From positions 20,869 through 84,868 of the forward strand of contig NZ_JACCJY010000028.1 of NCBI RefSeq assembly GCF_014596085.1: a stretch of 64,000 bases of DNA, written 5' to 3'. The notes beneath the pieces are model-generated. The model worked only from the letters and a program-made list of their open reading frames with translations, did no database searches and was not told where the DNA came from. Of this stretch, positions 26,336 through 34,941 are shown piece after piece (positions within the stretch are counted from its first letter, which is position 1; each line of letters starts with the position of its first letter). Source of the DNA: Azospirillum tabaci (GTDB taxonomy: Bacteria; Pseudomonadota; Alphaproteobacteria; Azospirillales; Azospirillaceae). Both the position numbers and the translations under genes were made by a program.

Positions 26336-26803
26336 TTACACCGCCTCGTCCAGGGCGCGTTCGCCGCCCAGCGCTTTCAGAAGGTCGAACGTCCGCTTGC
26401 GCACGGAGGGGTCTTCGATGCGGTAGTAGGCCCGCACCAGTTCCAAAGTCTCGCGGCGGGCCATCGATTCGAATTCTTCCGTTTCAGACGGCGGAACGTC
26501 GGGCGACGGAGTGGCGATGTGCTCCGGCGACGGCATGTCCTCAAAGAAATAGCTGACCGGGACGCCCAGGACCTGCGACAGGTTGAACAGCCGGCTGGCG
26601 CTGATGCGGTTGGACCCACGCTCGTACTTCTGGAGCTGCTGGAAGGTTATGCCCACCGCCTCGCCCAGTTTCTCCTGGCTCAGGCCGAGCAGGGTGCGGC
26701 GCAGGCGCAACCGGGCGCCGACATGGATGTCGATCGGGTTGGGTCCCTCGCCACGGCGTGACAGCGTGTGAGCGGGTGATAGCTTGGATTTCGTGGCGCT
26801 CAT
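26336..26803 (-). CDS. XRE-family regulator, PraR-like
   Basis: The 155-residue protein has a Cro/CI HTH at about 25-83 (HVGARLRLRRTLLGLSQEKL, then FQQLQKYERGSNRISASRLF and VLGVPVSYFFE). A short C-terminal helical domain follows (ETLELVRAYYRIEDPSVRKR). The order and wording match PraR/PhrR proteins of rhizobia, which repress biofilm and surface-polysaccharide or adhesin genes. It stands between the two convergent arms of a polysaccharide locus, which suits such a role. Direct targets cannot be read from the sequence. Confidence 0.82.
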   Translation of the reverse strand: MSATKSKLSPAHTLSRRGEGPNPIDIHVGARLRLRRTLLGLSQEKLGEAVGITFQQLQKYERGSNRISASRLFNLSQVLGVPVSYFFEDMPSPEHIATPSPDVPPSETEEFESMARRETLELVRAYYRIEDPSVRKRTFDLLKALGGERALDEAV

Positions 26804-26923
26804 AATAGACCCTCAGTATGGAGGTGGCGCGCGCCACCAGGGAAATTGGTTAGTTCAGAAAGTAAATTCTATGCAACTTTTCGTGCGCATCAATAGCTAG
26901 ATGCGTGAAACAGTCGTCAAAGC

Positions 26924-27754
26924 TTATGAAAGAAATGATTGTTCATTTGATGAGAAACGATATTTCGCGTAGAGCCATGGAATTTTCTGGCGCAGGGTAA
27001 GGGCAAGCCATTGTAATCCCCACAATGTTGCGTTGGCCGTGCGGCCGAGCCCGAGCAGCTCGCGGCGGATGATCGCCTGCTCCCGGCGCCCGCGCGCCGG
27101 GTCCTGCTGCGACCGTCCACCGGCGGCGAAAATGCAAACCGAAAGTGGCAGGCGGTGCGCCGGGAGCCCTTGCTTGAGGACCGTCAGGGTGAACGCATAA
27201 TCGGCGGCCAGCCCATGACGCAGATCGAACCGGAGGCCGGACGACTCGACCAGACGGTAGACCATGGCCTGGTGATGCGTGAACATGCCCAGCACGGCGC
27301 GGCGGTGCGACCGTGCCCGCTTCACGACCAGACGCCCGCCGGGAAGCTCCTCCAACGCGTCCCCGTAGAACAGACCGGTGTCCGGACGCTCGCCCAGGAT
27401 GGGAAGAAGCCGCTCCAGAACCCGGTCGTCGGCCATCCGGTCGCCGGCGTTGAGGAACAGGACATGGCTGCAGGGTGGCCTGCAGGAGAACGACCGTTCG
27501 GCGATGGCGTCCAGGGCGAGGTTCATGGCGTCGTACAGGCCGCGGTCGGGCGACGAGCGCCACCAGGCCACCTCGTTCTGGTGGCAAGCCAGCCAGGCGG
27601 CCGTCCCGTCGCTGGAGCCCCCATCCGCCACGAACCAGTCGTAGGATGCCAGGGTCTGGGCGCGCAGACTGGCATGGGTGGCGAGCAGGCCGGGCAGGTC
27701 GTCGCGGACCACGGTGACCACGGCCAGCCGGACCATTCCCGCTTCAACCGTCAC
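26924..27754 (-). CDS. Family 2 glycosyltransferase (WcaE/PssE-like)
   Basis: The 276-residue GT-A enzyme shows AVVTVVRDDLPGLLATHASL, VADGGSSDGTAAWL, SPDRGLYDAMNLAL and HVLFLNAGDRM, in which the usual DAD appears as NAGD, a known variant in the colanic acid WcaE branch. It probably extends an exopolysaccharide repeat unit. The GTG start overlaps the stop of the upstream SLBB gene (GTGA), so both are translated from one message. An ATG at 27736 would drop six residues. Confidence 0.8.
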   Translation of the reverse strand: MTVEAGMVRLAVVTVVRDDLPGLLATHASLRAQTLASYDWFVADGGSSDGTAAWLACHQNEVAWWRSSPDRGLYDAMNLALDAIAERSFSCRPPCSHVLFLNAGDRMADDRVLERLLPILGERPDTGLFYGDALEELPGGRLVVKRARSHRRAVLGMFTHHQAMVYRLVESSGLRFDLRHGLAADYAFTLTVLKQGLPAHRLPLSVCIFAAGGRSQQDPARGRREQAIIRRELLGLGRTANATLWGLQWLALTLRQKIPWLYAKYRFSSNEQSFLS

Positions 27755-30700
27755 TCGGAGATCACCGCGATGGCCGCCGCCGAGATGGCGAGCTGGCCGA
27801 GGATGGTGCCGATGTTCTTGGAGAATTCCATCAGATCGAACGGCTTCGGGTCGCGCGGCACCACGATGGAGGAGCCGGGCGGGATCGCCGTCATCGTGTG
27901 GTTCCAGGAGGAGAGTGACAGCGGCTGCGCCCGCCCGTCCGGCAGAACCAGGAAGATGCGGGCATCGTCGGCGTTGCGGCTCGCTCCCCCCGCCTCCCGC
28001 AGATAGGCGTCGGCGGTCTTTCCGCTGACAAACTGCGCGGCGGTCGGATGAAGCACCTCGCCGGTCACGGTGACGGTGAGGGGGCGTTTCGGGACGATGA
28101 TGCGGTCGTCCGGCTCCAGCAGCACGTCCAGTTCGGGCCGCCGGCGAAGCACCTGTGGGTCGGCCTCGACGACGATGCGGCCCAGCGGTTCGGCACCGCG
28201 CAATTGAGTCGCGAGTTGCCGGGCCAGCCCGACCACGTCCGAGCGTGCGGCTTCGCCCTTCTCGACCTCCTGCACCATCCAGCGTTCCAGGTCGCGGGCC
28301 TGCTGGTCGAACCAGGCGCGCTCGCGCTTGCGCTCGCTGTCGCGCAGGAAGCTGGTCCCCGCGGGATAGGCTTCCTCCGTCAGGCCGCCGGCCCGGTCGA
28401 TCAGCGAGGAGAGCGTCTCGCCGCGCGCCACGTCGTAGCTGCCGGGGCGGCGCACCGCGCCGGAGATGGTGACCGCCCGCGCCTCCAGTGCTTGTGGTGA
28501 CGGGTTGATGCGCAGGCTGTCGCCCGGATGCAGCGCCGTCCGTGCCGACGCTCCGTCGCGCAGGTCCAGGCGGCGGCGCTGGCCGGTGGCGGTGGTGATC
28601 TCCAGGCTGGCGGGATCGGCGGTCGCGGCCGGGCCGCCGGCGGTCGCCAGAAGGGCCTCGACGGTCGCCGCCTCCGCCACGGGATAGGCGCCGGGGGTTC
28701 GCACGGCGCCACGCACCTGCACGCCGCGTTCCCGCACCAGCGCTGTGACGTCGATGGGCAGCGGTGGTTGAGCGTCGGCGGGTTGCGCTTCTGGTTTGCC
28801 GTCCTTGTCCGGATGATTGGTCAGCGAACGGATCTCGGCGATGGAGAGCAGCCGCACCCGATCACCGTCGGCGAGCGCGCGGTTCGCCTGTCCGGAGGCC
28901 ACCTCCTGCGGAGAGAAGGGGATCAGGCGGCGGGCGAGGGTGCGGCGGTCGAAGCGCTCGATGACCCCCAGCAGGGGATAGACATCCCGTTTCAGGGCGT
29001 CGCCGCCGGTCAGCGCGTCGCGCAGCGTGGCGCCTCCGGCAAGGGGGCGGACGCCGGGACGGCGGGCATGGCCGGTCAACTCATAGACGGGGGCGTCCGG
29101 CTCCAGAATGGCCCCGGCCGCCGCCGGACGGCGTGGTGATGCGCCGCCAACCGAGGGCGTGTCGTAGTACGCGCCGGACTCCGGACCTCCGGCGGCGAGC
29201 GCCAACTCCGCCGCGCTGCCCCGTCCCACGGAGGGATAGAAGCCGGGGCGGGGCACCCCTCCCATCAACAGGGCGGAATGCTCCAAGGCGAAGACGAGCA
29301 GGTCGGGAACGGCTTGGAACAGGTGCGGGCAGGGCGTGCGTCCACCGGTCAGTCCCGCCGCCGCCCGTGCCTGAGGACCGCTGGCCAGCGGACCGTCGGG
29401 TTGGGCGGTTAGTGCGCGGGCCAGCACGACCAGTCCGCGGCACGCGTCCGGAGCCGGCTCGCGTGCACCGCGCAGCAGCTCCAGAACCGGTTCGGAGGTC
29501 AGGAAATCCACGTCCTCCGCTCCCAGCACGTAGAGGGTGTCGCTCTCGGCCAGAGGGCGGCGGTCGCGGCCGCTGAGCACAGCCCCCAGATCGATCGGCT
29601 GGAGAACGCGCGCTCGGCTGCCCGGACGGGTCGAGGCCAGCACGGCAAAGGGGAGATAGGGCGCCGGCCCCAGATCCGCCGTCGAAACCAGGGCCGCGAT
29701 GGTCGGGGTCCGCTCCAGCGCCCGCGGACCGGGACGCAGAACATGGCCGTCCAGACGCAGGTCGCCGCGCCGGTCCTCGCGGCGTGGCGCCAGCATCAGC
29801 AGGTCGCCGTCGGCCAACTGGGTCGCATCCGCGTCGGACAGCTCCTCCGCCCGCTCCTCGCCGTTCGGGCCGATGGCGTAGCGGAGCACCCGATGCGCGC
29901 CGGGCCGCAGGAGGCCACCGGCCATCTCCCGCGCCATGGCGACCGGCAGGCGGTCCTGGCCGGGAGGAAGCTCATAGACGCCGGGCCGCTTCAGCGGACC
30001 GGCCAACGCCACGGTGGGGCCAAGCGGCGGCACGAAGACGCGGTCGCCATCGCGCAGGCGGAGGCCGGCATTCGCGCCGTCTCCCGTCATGAACAGGTCG
30101 TACAGGTCGATGGGCAGCCCGCTGGATGGGGCGCCTCCCGCGGCCTGGGCGTGGAACAGGCGGATGCGGCGCAACGACCCGGCGCGGGTGATACCGCCCG
30201 CGGCGGTCAGCGCGTCGATCAGCGTGGCGAAGGCGCCCACCTCTTGCCGGCCCGGACGCACCACGGCGCCAGTCACCAGCACGCCGATCCGCCGGATTTC
30301 GGTCACCGAGACGTACACCTCGGTGTCGGGAAAGGAAGCGGTCACGGCGCTGGCCAATTGGGCGCGCAATTCCGCCAGGGTCAGACCCTGCGCCACGACG
30401 GGGCGGACGTCATCCGCGGTGAGCAACCCCGCCGCGTCGATGACGTGGCGCTTGCTGGAGGATTTCTGCCCGCGAAGGGTCACAAGAAGCTCGTCGCCCG
30501 GACCCAGCGTGTAGTCCGCCTGCACGCCGCCCGATCCGTCGCGCCGCCGCGGCTCCTCTCCGAACTGGTCGTAGCCGAACTGGAGAAGAACCGAGCCCGC
30601 CCGCTCGCTGTAGGCGGCCTCGATCGGCGACAGAGCCTCCGGAAGCGGGGCGGGTTTCGCTTGAGGCGGCGTCCCCGGAGCGCGGGCATGAAGCGCCGGG

Positions 30701-30795
30701 GACGTGGGCTCCGCAGCCGATACGGCGAGCCCCCAGACGATCAGCGCCGCCAACGGCACCAAAAGGGTGAAAATTCTGCGCAATGAGTCACACAT
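27751..30795 (-). CDS. Very large SLBB-domain polysaccharide export protein
   Basis: The 1014-residue protein has a signal sequence (MCDSLRRIFTLLVPLAALIV). A Poly_export domain follows near 85-160 (YTLGPGDELLVTLRGQ, AAGLLTADDVRPVVAQGLTL). Several SLBB modules come after it, seen as repeated 'V.V.GAV.RPG.Y' strands: VLVTGAVVRPGRQEV, VALAGPLKRPGVYEL, VQVRGAVRTPGAYPV, VTISGAVRRPGSYDV and VTVTGEVLHPTAAQF. The C-terminus is hydrophobic (ILGQLAISAAAIAV). Wza-type outer-membrane exporters have about 380 residues, so this is nearly three times as long. It likely forms the exit channel for the polysaccharide made here. The start at 30795 precedes the signal peptide. Confidence 0.85.
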   Translation of the reverse strand: MCDSLRRIFTLLVPLAALIVWGLAVSAAEPTSPALHARAPGTPPQAKPAPLPEALSPIEAAYSERAGSVLLQFGYDQFGEEPRRRDGSGGVQADYTLGPGDELLVTLRGQKSSSKRHVIDAAGLLTADDVRPVVAQGLTLAELRAQLASAVTASFPDTEVYVSVTEIRRIGVLVTGAVVRPGRQEVGAFATLIDALTAAGGITRAGSLRRIRLFHAQAAGGAPSSGLPIDLYDLFMTGDGANAGLRLRDGDRVFVPPLGPTVALAGPLKRPGVYELPPGQDRLPVAMAREMAGGLLRPGAHRVLRYAIGPNGEERAEELSDADATQLADGDLLMLAPRREDRRGDLRLDGHVLRPGPRALERTPTIAALVSTADLGPAPYLPFAVLASTRPGSRARVLQPIDLGAVLSGRDRRPLAESDTLYVLGAEDVDFLTSEPVLELLRGAREPAPDACRGLVVLARALTAQPDGPLASGPQARAAAGLTGGRTPCPHLFQAVPDLLVFALEHSALLMGGVPRPGFYPSVGRGSAAELALAAGGPESGAYYDTPSVGGASPRRPAAAGAILEPDAPVYELTGHARRPGVRPLAGGATLRDALTGGDALKRDVYPLLGVIERFDRRTLARRLIPFSPQEVASGQANRALADGDRVRLLSIAEIRSLTNHPDKDGKPEAQPADAQPPLPIDVTALVRERGVQVRGAVRTPGAYPVAEAATVEALLATAGGPAATADPASLEITTATGQRRRLDLRDGASARTALHPGDSLRINPSPQALEARAVTISGAVRRPGSYDVARGETLSSLIDRAGGLTEEAYPAGTSFLRDSERKRERAWFDQQARDLERWMVQEVEKGEAARSDVVGLARQLATQLRGAEPLGRIVVEADPQVLRRRPELDVLLEPDDRIIVPKRPLTVTVTGEVLHPTAAQFVSGKTADAYLREAGGASRNADDARIFLVLPDGRAQPLSLSSWNHTMTAIPPGSSIVVPRDPKPFDLMEFSKNIGTILGQLAISAAAIAVISE

Positions 30796-30964
30796 GAATT
30801 GTGTTGGCGCTGTATCCCCGTTCCATATTGATCGTTTGGTCCGGGCGCGATGAGTACTATCGCGTGCAGATCCCTCAAAAGGCAACGGCCAAGCTGTGTT
30901 GCCGCATCATCACGCGGCGTGTAGACTGCGAGGCATTGCGTGGAGTGCGCAGGAGCCGCGGCCA

Positions 30965-31600
30965 ATGGTTGCCGGTGTATCGTCCAGTGGCGTTTATGGC
31001 GTGCCGCTCCTGCGGCCCGGCCAGCAGGCGCGTGACCGGAGCCCGGACGGCCAGAAGGACATTGGCCAAAACACCGCCGGCCTGTCCGGCACGCTGACCG
31101 ACGATCAGCAGCGGCAGGTCCAGGAACTCAAGCGCATCGACGCCAACGTCCGCCAGCACGAGGCGGCGCATCAGGCCGCTGGCGGCCCCCACGCGGGTGG
31201 CGCCTCCTTCACCTTCACCCGCGGGCCGGACGGCAAGAATTATGCGACCGCCGGCGAAGTCCAGGTGGACGCCGGTGCGGAGAGCGATCCCGAAGCCACC
31301 GTCCGCAAAATGGACACGGTCAAGGCGGCGGCCTTGGCACCTTCCGACCCCTCTGCCCAGGACCTCCGCGTCGCCCAGCAGGCCGATGCCACCAAGATGC
31401 AGGCGCAGCAGGAGTTGCGGCGGAAAGGTTCGGGGCCGGGCTCACGGAGCGGCGGTTCGTCCGATGGGCAGGATGGCTCAGAGGGCGGCGCGACGCCAAG
31501 CGACACCGCCGCGCCGGCGCTGGCGGCGCGCGGTGCGGCGGCTTACGCGTCGGCTTATGGAATCGGCCAGCGGACCGGCACCGCCGGCATCATGGTCTGA
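30965..31600 (+). CDS. SprA-related putative metalloprotease
   Basis: The 211-residue protein fits the SprA-related (CJM1_0395-like) family. It has a central HExxH-type motif in RQHEAAHQAAGG, then SFTFTRGPDGKNYATAGEVQ, VDAGAESDPEATVRKM and AALAPSDPSAQDLRVA. Zinc protease activity has been proposed for the family but is not shown. The C-terminal third is low-complexity (Gly, Ser, Ala). No signal peptide is obvious. It diverges from the large SLBB export gene. Start ATG 30965 is chosen as the one closest to the conserved part with reasonable length. Confidence 0.72.
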   Translation: MVAGVSSSGVYGVPLLRPGQQARDRSPDGQKDIGQNTAGLSGTLTDDQQRQVQELKRIDANVRQHEAAHQAAGGPHAGGASFTFTRGPDGKNYATAGEVQVDAGAESDPEATVRKMDTVKAAALAPSDPSAQDLRVAQQADATKMQAQQELRRKGSGPGSRSGGSSDGQDGSEGGATPSDTAAPALAARGAAAYASAYGIGQRTGTAGIMV

Positions 31601-31624
31601 CGCCGGACGGTCCGGTTCCGAGTC

Positions 31625-32521
31625 TCAGCGGCGGACGGGAGACTCGCCGTCAAGGGTCAGCAGCGGGCCGTACAACTCCGGCCGGCGGTCGCGGAAGATG
31701 CCCCAGGACGCGCGCTGGGCGGCGATGCGGTCGAGGTCGAAGCTGGCGGTCAGGACCGCCTCGCTCTCCCGGTCGGCCTGCGCGACCAGTTCCCCGGTCG
31801 GCCCGGCGATGAAGGAGGAGCCATAGAAAGTGATCCCGCAGGTCTCACCCTCTTCCCGGCCGATGCGGTTGGAGGCTACCAGCGGCATCAGGTTGGCTCC
31901 GGCGTGGCCCTGCATGACCCGCGTCCAGTGGGCTTGGCTGTCCAGCGAACCATCCTGCGGCTCGGATCCGATGGCGGTGGGGTAGAACAGGATCTCCGCC
32001 CCCTTCAGCGCCATGGCGCGGGCCGATTCCGGGAACCACTGGTCCCAGCAGATCGCGCAGCCGATGGCGGCGTAGCGGGTTTCGTAGACCTGGAAGCCGG
32101 TGTCGCCGGGGTTGAAGTAGTATTTCTCCTGATAGCCGGGACCGTCCGGGATGTGGGACTTGCGGTAGACGCCAAGGACCGTGCCGTCCGCGTCGATCAT
32201 CGCCAGGGAATTGTAATAGGCGTTCCTCGCCCGCTCGAAGAAGCTGGTGGGGATGACCACGGACAGTTCGCGGGCGAGCGCGCTCATCCGCGCGATCACC
32301 GGATGATCCTCGACCGGGTGGGCGAGCGCGAACAGGTCCTGCTTCTGGTCCTTGCAGAAATAGGGCGTCTCGAACAGTTCCTGGGGCAGGATGATCTGGG
32401 CGCCGCGCGCCGCCGCGTCGCGCACGAGGCGTTCGACGCCGTTCACATTGGCGTCGCGGTCCCAACCGCAGGCCATCTGGGTCGCCGCGACGGTGACGGT
32501 GCGTCCGGTGGTGGGGCGCAT
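31625..32521 (-). CDS. aguB: N-carbamoylputrescine amidase
   Basis: The 298-residue nitrilase-superfamily enzyme has the Glu-Lys-Cys triad: Glu48 (LPQELFE), Lys121 (YRKSHIPDGPGYQEKYYF) and Cys158 (GCAICWDQWFPE). The wording of these segments is that of AguB, which hydrolyses N-carbamoylputrescine to putrescine, CO2 and ammonia in the agmatine route. No agmatine deiminase (aguA) lies next to it in the window. It is divergent from a MarR-type regulator. Confidence 0.9.
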   Translation of the reverse strand: MRPTTGRTVTVAATQMACGWDRDANVNGVERLVRDAAARGAQIILPQELFETPYFCKDQKQDLFALAHPVEDHPVIARMSALARELSVVIPTSFFERARNAYYNSLAMIDADGTVLGVYRKSHIPDGPGYQEKYYFNPGDTGFQVYETRYAAIGCAICWDQWFPESARAMALKGAEILFYPTAIGSEPQDGSLDSQAHWTRVMQGHAGANLMPLVASNRIGREEGETCGITFYGSSFIAGPTGELVAQADRESEAVLTASFDLDRIAAQRASWGIFRDRRPELYGPLLTLDGESPVRR

Positions 32522-32882
32522 AGGCTGATGCTCCTGTGCTCTTGCGTGGTGCTGTGCCGTGTTAACGGGCTGACGGTCGGGCGCGCAACCCATCTCCGCC
32601 CTGTCACAAACCTTTCAGATTTGTCCACGTTACCGGGCCGGACGGTTTCTTTGCCCAGCCGTTGCCGATGGTTGGTCACAGAACTCGACAGTCATACGCA
32701 TAAATATGAAAAACGCACGCCAGGGATCGCGCGCTGGTTATGCGACATATTATTGCATGCACGAGAAATAAAAGTCCGCAATTGCTTTACGATTTTTCCG
32801 AGAGCAGATATGATCGGGTAAGTTGATTTCGTCCGCTGCACCGCGCCACGGCCTGACGGACGTCTGCCGAAAGATCGTCGTC
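32522..32882. promoter_or_regulatory. Divergent region between aguB and marR-type gene
   Basis: The 360 bases have an AT-rich centre (32690-32815). A possible sigma70 promoter for the + strand gene is TTTACG (32786-32791), 17 bases, TATGAT (32809-32814). I see no clear MarR palindrome. Confidence 0.4.
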
Positions 32883-33407
32883 ATGGTTGGGCGTTTCAAG
32901 AGACAGGAACCCGTGGTCGCTGAGCCGCGCCAGGAGGATGCGGACGGACTCCCTCAATCCGGCGCGACCCTGCCGCGGGCCGTGCGGGAGGCGCACCGCG
33001 CGATCGCGCGTGCCCTGCAACTCCGCATCGCCGATCACGGCGTCAGCATAGGGCAATGGTACTTTCTTCGCGCCTTGTGGGAGGAGGACGGGCTGACCCA
33101 GCGTGAACTGAGCCAGCGGGTCGGCATGATGGAACCGACCACCGTGGCGGCACTGAACAATCTGGAGCGGTGCGATCTTGTTCAACGGGTGCGCAACCAC
33201 CACGACCGGCGCAAGGTGAACATCTACCTGACGCCGAAAGGCAAGGCGCTGCGGGCCGACATACTGCCCTGCGCCGAGGAGATCGAGGAGACCGCCGCCC
33301 AGGGCGTTTCTCCGGACGAATTGGCGCTGACCGTCAGCGTGTTGCGCCGCGTGTCCGCCAACCTCGGCTGCCTGCCGCCCATCGCCGGTGACGATGATCT
33401 GGGATGA
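32883..33407 (+). CDS. MarR-family regulator
   Basis: The 174-residue protein has a winged-helix MarR domain at about 35-140: IGQWYFLRALWEEDGLTQRELSQRVGMMEPTTVAALNNLE, then LVQRVRNHHDRRKVNIYLTPKG with the wing. The effector is unknown; MarR proteins often respond to aromatic or phenolic ligands and repress neighbours. The divergent aguB is one possible target. The ATG at 32883 is preferred; an upstream TTG at 32823 would extend it by 20 residues. Confidence 0.83.
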   Translation: MVGRFKRQEPVVAEPRQEDADGLPQSGATLPRAVREAHRAIARALQLRIADHGVSIGQWYFLRALWEEDGLTQRELSQRVGMMEPTTVAALNNLERCDLVQRVRNHHDRRKVNIYLTPKGKALRADILPCAEEIEETAAQGVSPDELALTVSVLRRVSANLGCLPPIAGDDDLG

Positions 33408-33449
33408 CGGATGCGGCGGCGGCCCTTCTCGTCCGATTGGTCGTTCCGG

Positions 33450-34760
33450 TCAATCGTCCGGATCGGGCGGCGGCGGCAGGCTGGCGCCGGTCAGGTTGGC
33501 GCCGGAGAAACGCGCGTCGCGGATGTTCGCGTCGCTGAGAATGGCCCCGGTCAGATCGGCGTTGGAGAAATCGCAGCCGGCCAGATTCGCCCCACGCATG
33601 TTGGTGCGGATGCAGGAGGCCCCGGTGAAGTTGCTGCCGGTCAGGTTCGCCGCCCACAGCCGCCCGGTCGGTCGGCCGTCCGGCCCCTTGATATCGACCC
33701 AGCCGATGCCCGCCCCATCGAAGCGGGCGCCGGACAGGTTGGTGCCGCGAAGGGTCGCCCCGTCGAGGATGGCGCCGCCGAAATCGCTGCCGGTCAGGTC
33801 GGCCGCGGAGATGTCGCACATGATGAGCAGGGAATCGCGCATCTTGGCGCCGACCAGCCGCACCCCGCGCAGGTTGGCTCCGGACAGATTCACGCCATGA
33901 AGGTCGATGTGCGACAGGTCCGCCCCGCTGAGGTCGGCGCGCGACCCCATGGCGCCGTTGGTGTTGATCCAGGTGTAGTGATTGTGCAGGGCTTCCTGGA
34001 TCTGAATCGAGAAATTCTCGGCGGAGCGCGCCATGTTGGCGCCCGTGGTGTCCGCCCCGGCAAGGTCCGCTCCCTCCATCTTCGCGCCCTGGAGGTCCGC
34101 GTTGCGCAGGTTGGCGCCGGCCAGCACCGCGCCGTTCAGGTTGGCGTCGCGCAGGATGGCACCCTGAAGATTGACGCCGGACAGGTTGCAGCCGCGCAGG
34201 TCGGCGCGGGCGAGGTTGCAGTTCTTCATGGTCGAGCGCATCAGCGTGGCCCCGGCCATCAGCGCGCCTTCGCAATCCGCCCCGTTCATCGACACGTCGG
34301 TCAGATCGGCGCCGGACAGGTTGGCGTTCGACATCATCGCGTCGTCCATGTCGCTTCCGGAGAGGTCGGAGCGGACGAAGTCCAGCCCCTTGCTGCCGTT
34401 CGCCCCGTTCCCGCCGTACAGCAGCGCGCCGCCGCGCAGGTCGGCTTCCTTCAGGATGGCGCGTTTCAGCTTGGCGCCGCGCATGTGGGCGCCGCGCAGA
34501 TCCGCCCTGTAGAAGTTGCAGCCGGTCAGGTCGGCCTTGGTCAGGTGGGCGGCGAACAGGTCGGCATGGCTGAGATTCGCGTTGGACAGGTCGCAATGGG
34601 CCATGTTGGCCCCCGACAGCTTGCCCTGAGTCAGCTCCACCCCGGCGAGGTTCGATCCCTCCAGGTTGGTCATGGTCAGGTTGGCGCGCGTGCCGCCCGA
34701 CCGGTTCTTCAGCCAACGCTCGTGCTTTTCCAGCACGGCGACCAACTCATGTGGCGTCAT
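33450..34760 (-). CDS. Long pentapeptide-repeat protein
   Basis: The 436-residue protein consists of A(D/N)LXX repeats over most of its length, with a short helical start (MTPHELVAVLEKHERWLKNR). Examples are ANLTMTNLEGSNLAGVEL, ADLSGSDMDDAMMSNANLSG and ADLTGAILSDANIRDARFSG. An interruption near residues 240-275 (ENFSIQIQEALHNHYTWINT) and another near 365-375 split the stack into two or three right-handed quadrilateral beta-helices. Such helices mimic B-DNA in gyrase-protecting Qnr/MfpA proteins, but most long members have unknown roles. A TTG at 34775 is another possible start. Confidence 0.85.
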   Translation of the reverse strand: MTPHELVAVLEKHERWLKNRSGGTRANLTMTNLEGSNLAGVELTQGKLSGANMAHCDLSNANLSHADLFAAHLTKADLTGCNFYRADLRGAHMRGAKLKRAILKEADLRGGALLYGGNGANGSKGLDFVRSDLSGSDMDDAMMSNANLSGADLTDVSMNGADCEGALMAGATLMRSTMKNCNLARADLRGCNLSGVNLQGAILRDANLNGAVLAGANLRNADLQGAKMEGADLAGADTTGANMARSAENFSIQIQEALHNHYTWINTNGAMGSRADLSGADLSHIDLHGVNLSGANLRGVRLVGAKMRDSLLIMCDISAADLTGSDFGGAILDGATLRGTNLSGARFDGAGIGWVDIKGPDGRPTGRLWAANLTGSNFTGASCIRTNMRGANLAGCDFSNADLTGAILSDANIRDARFSGANLTGASLPPPPDPDD

Positions 34761-34941
34761 GACCCCGTCCGACAATCGGCCCTTCCCGGCACAGCGCAGG
34801 GTTCGGGGCGCGGTTACTCCAGCGCGTTAGCAGTGTCATAAGATAATCTGGTTTAATTGTTAACATGCTGTTCCGCAGCCGGGCGCAAGACGACGCCGGA
34901 CCATCGCGGTATGGCCCTGAAACAAGGAAAAGGGGTTGGGA

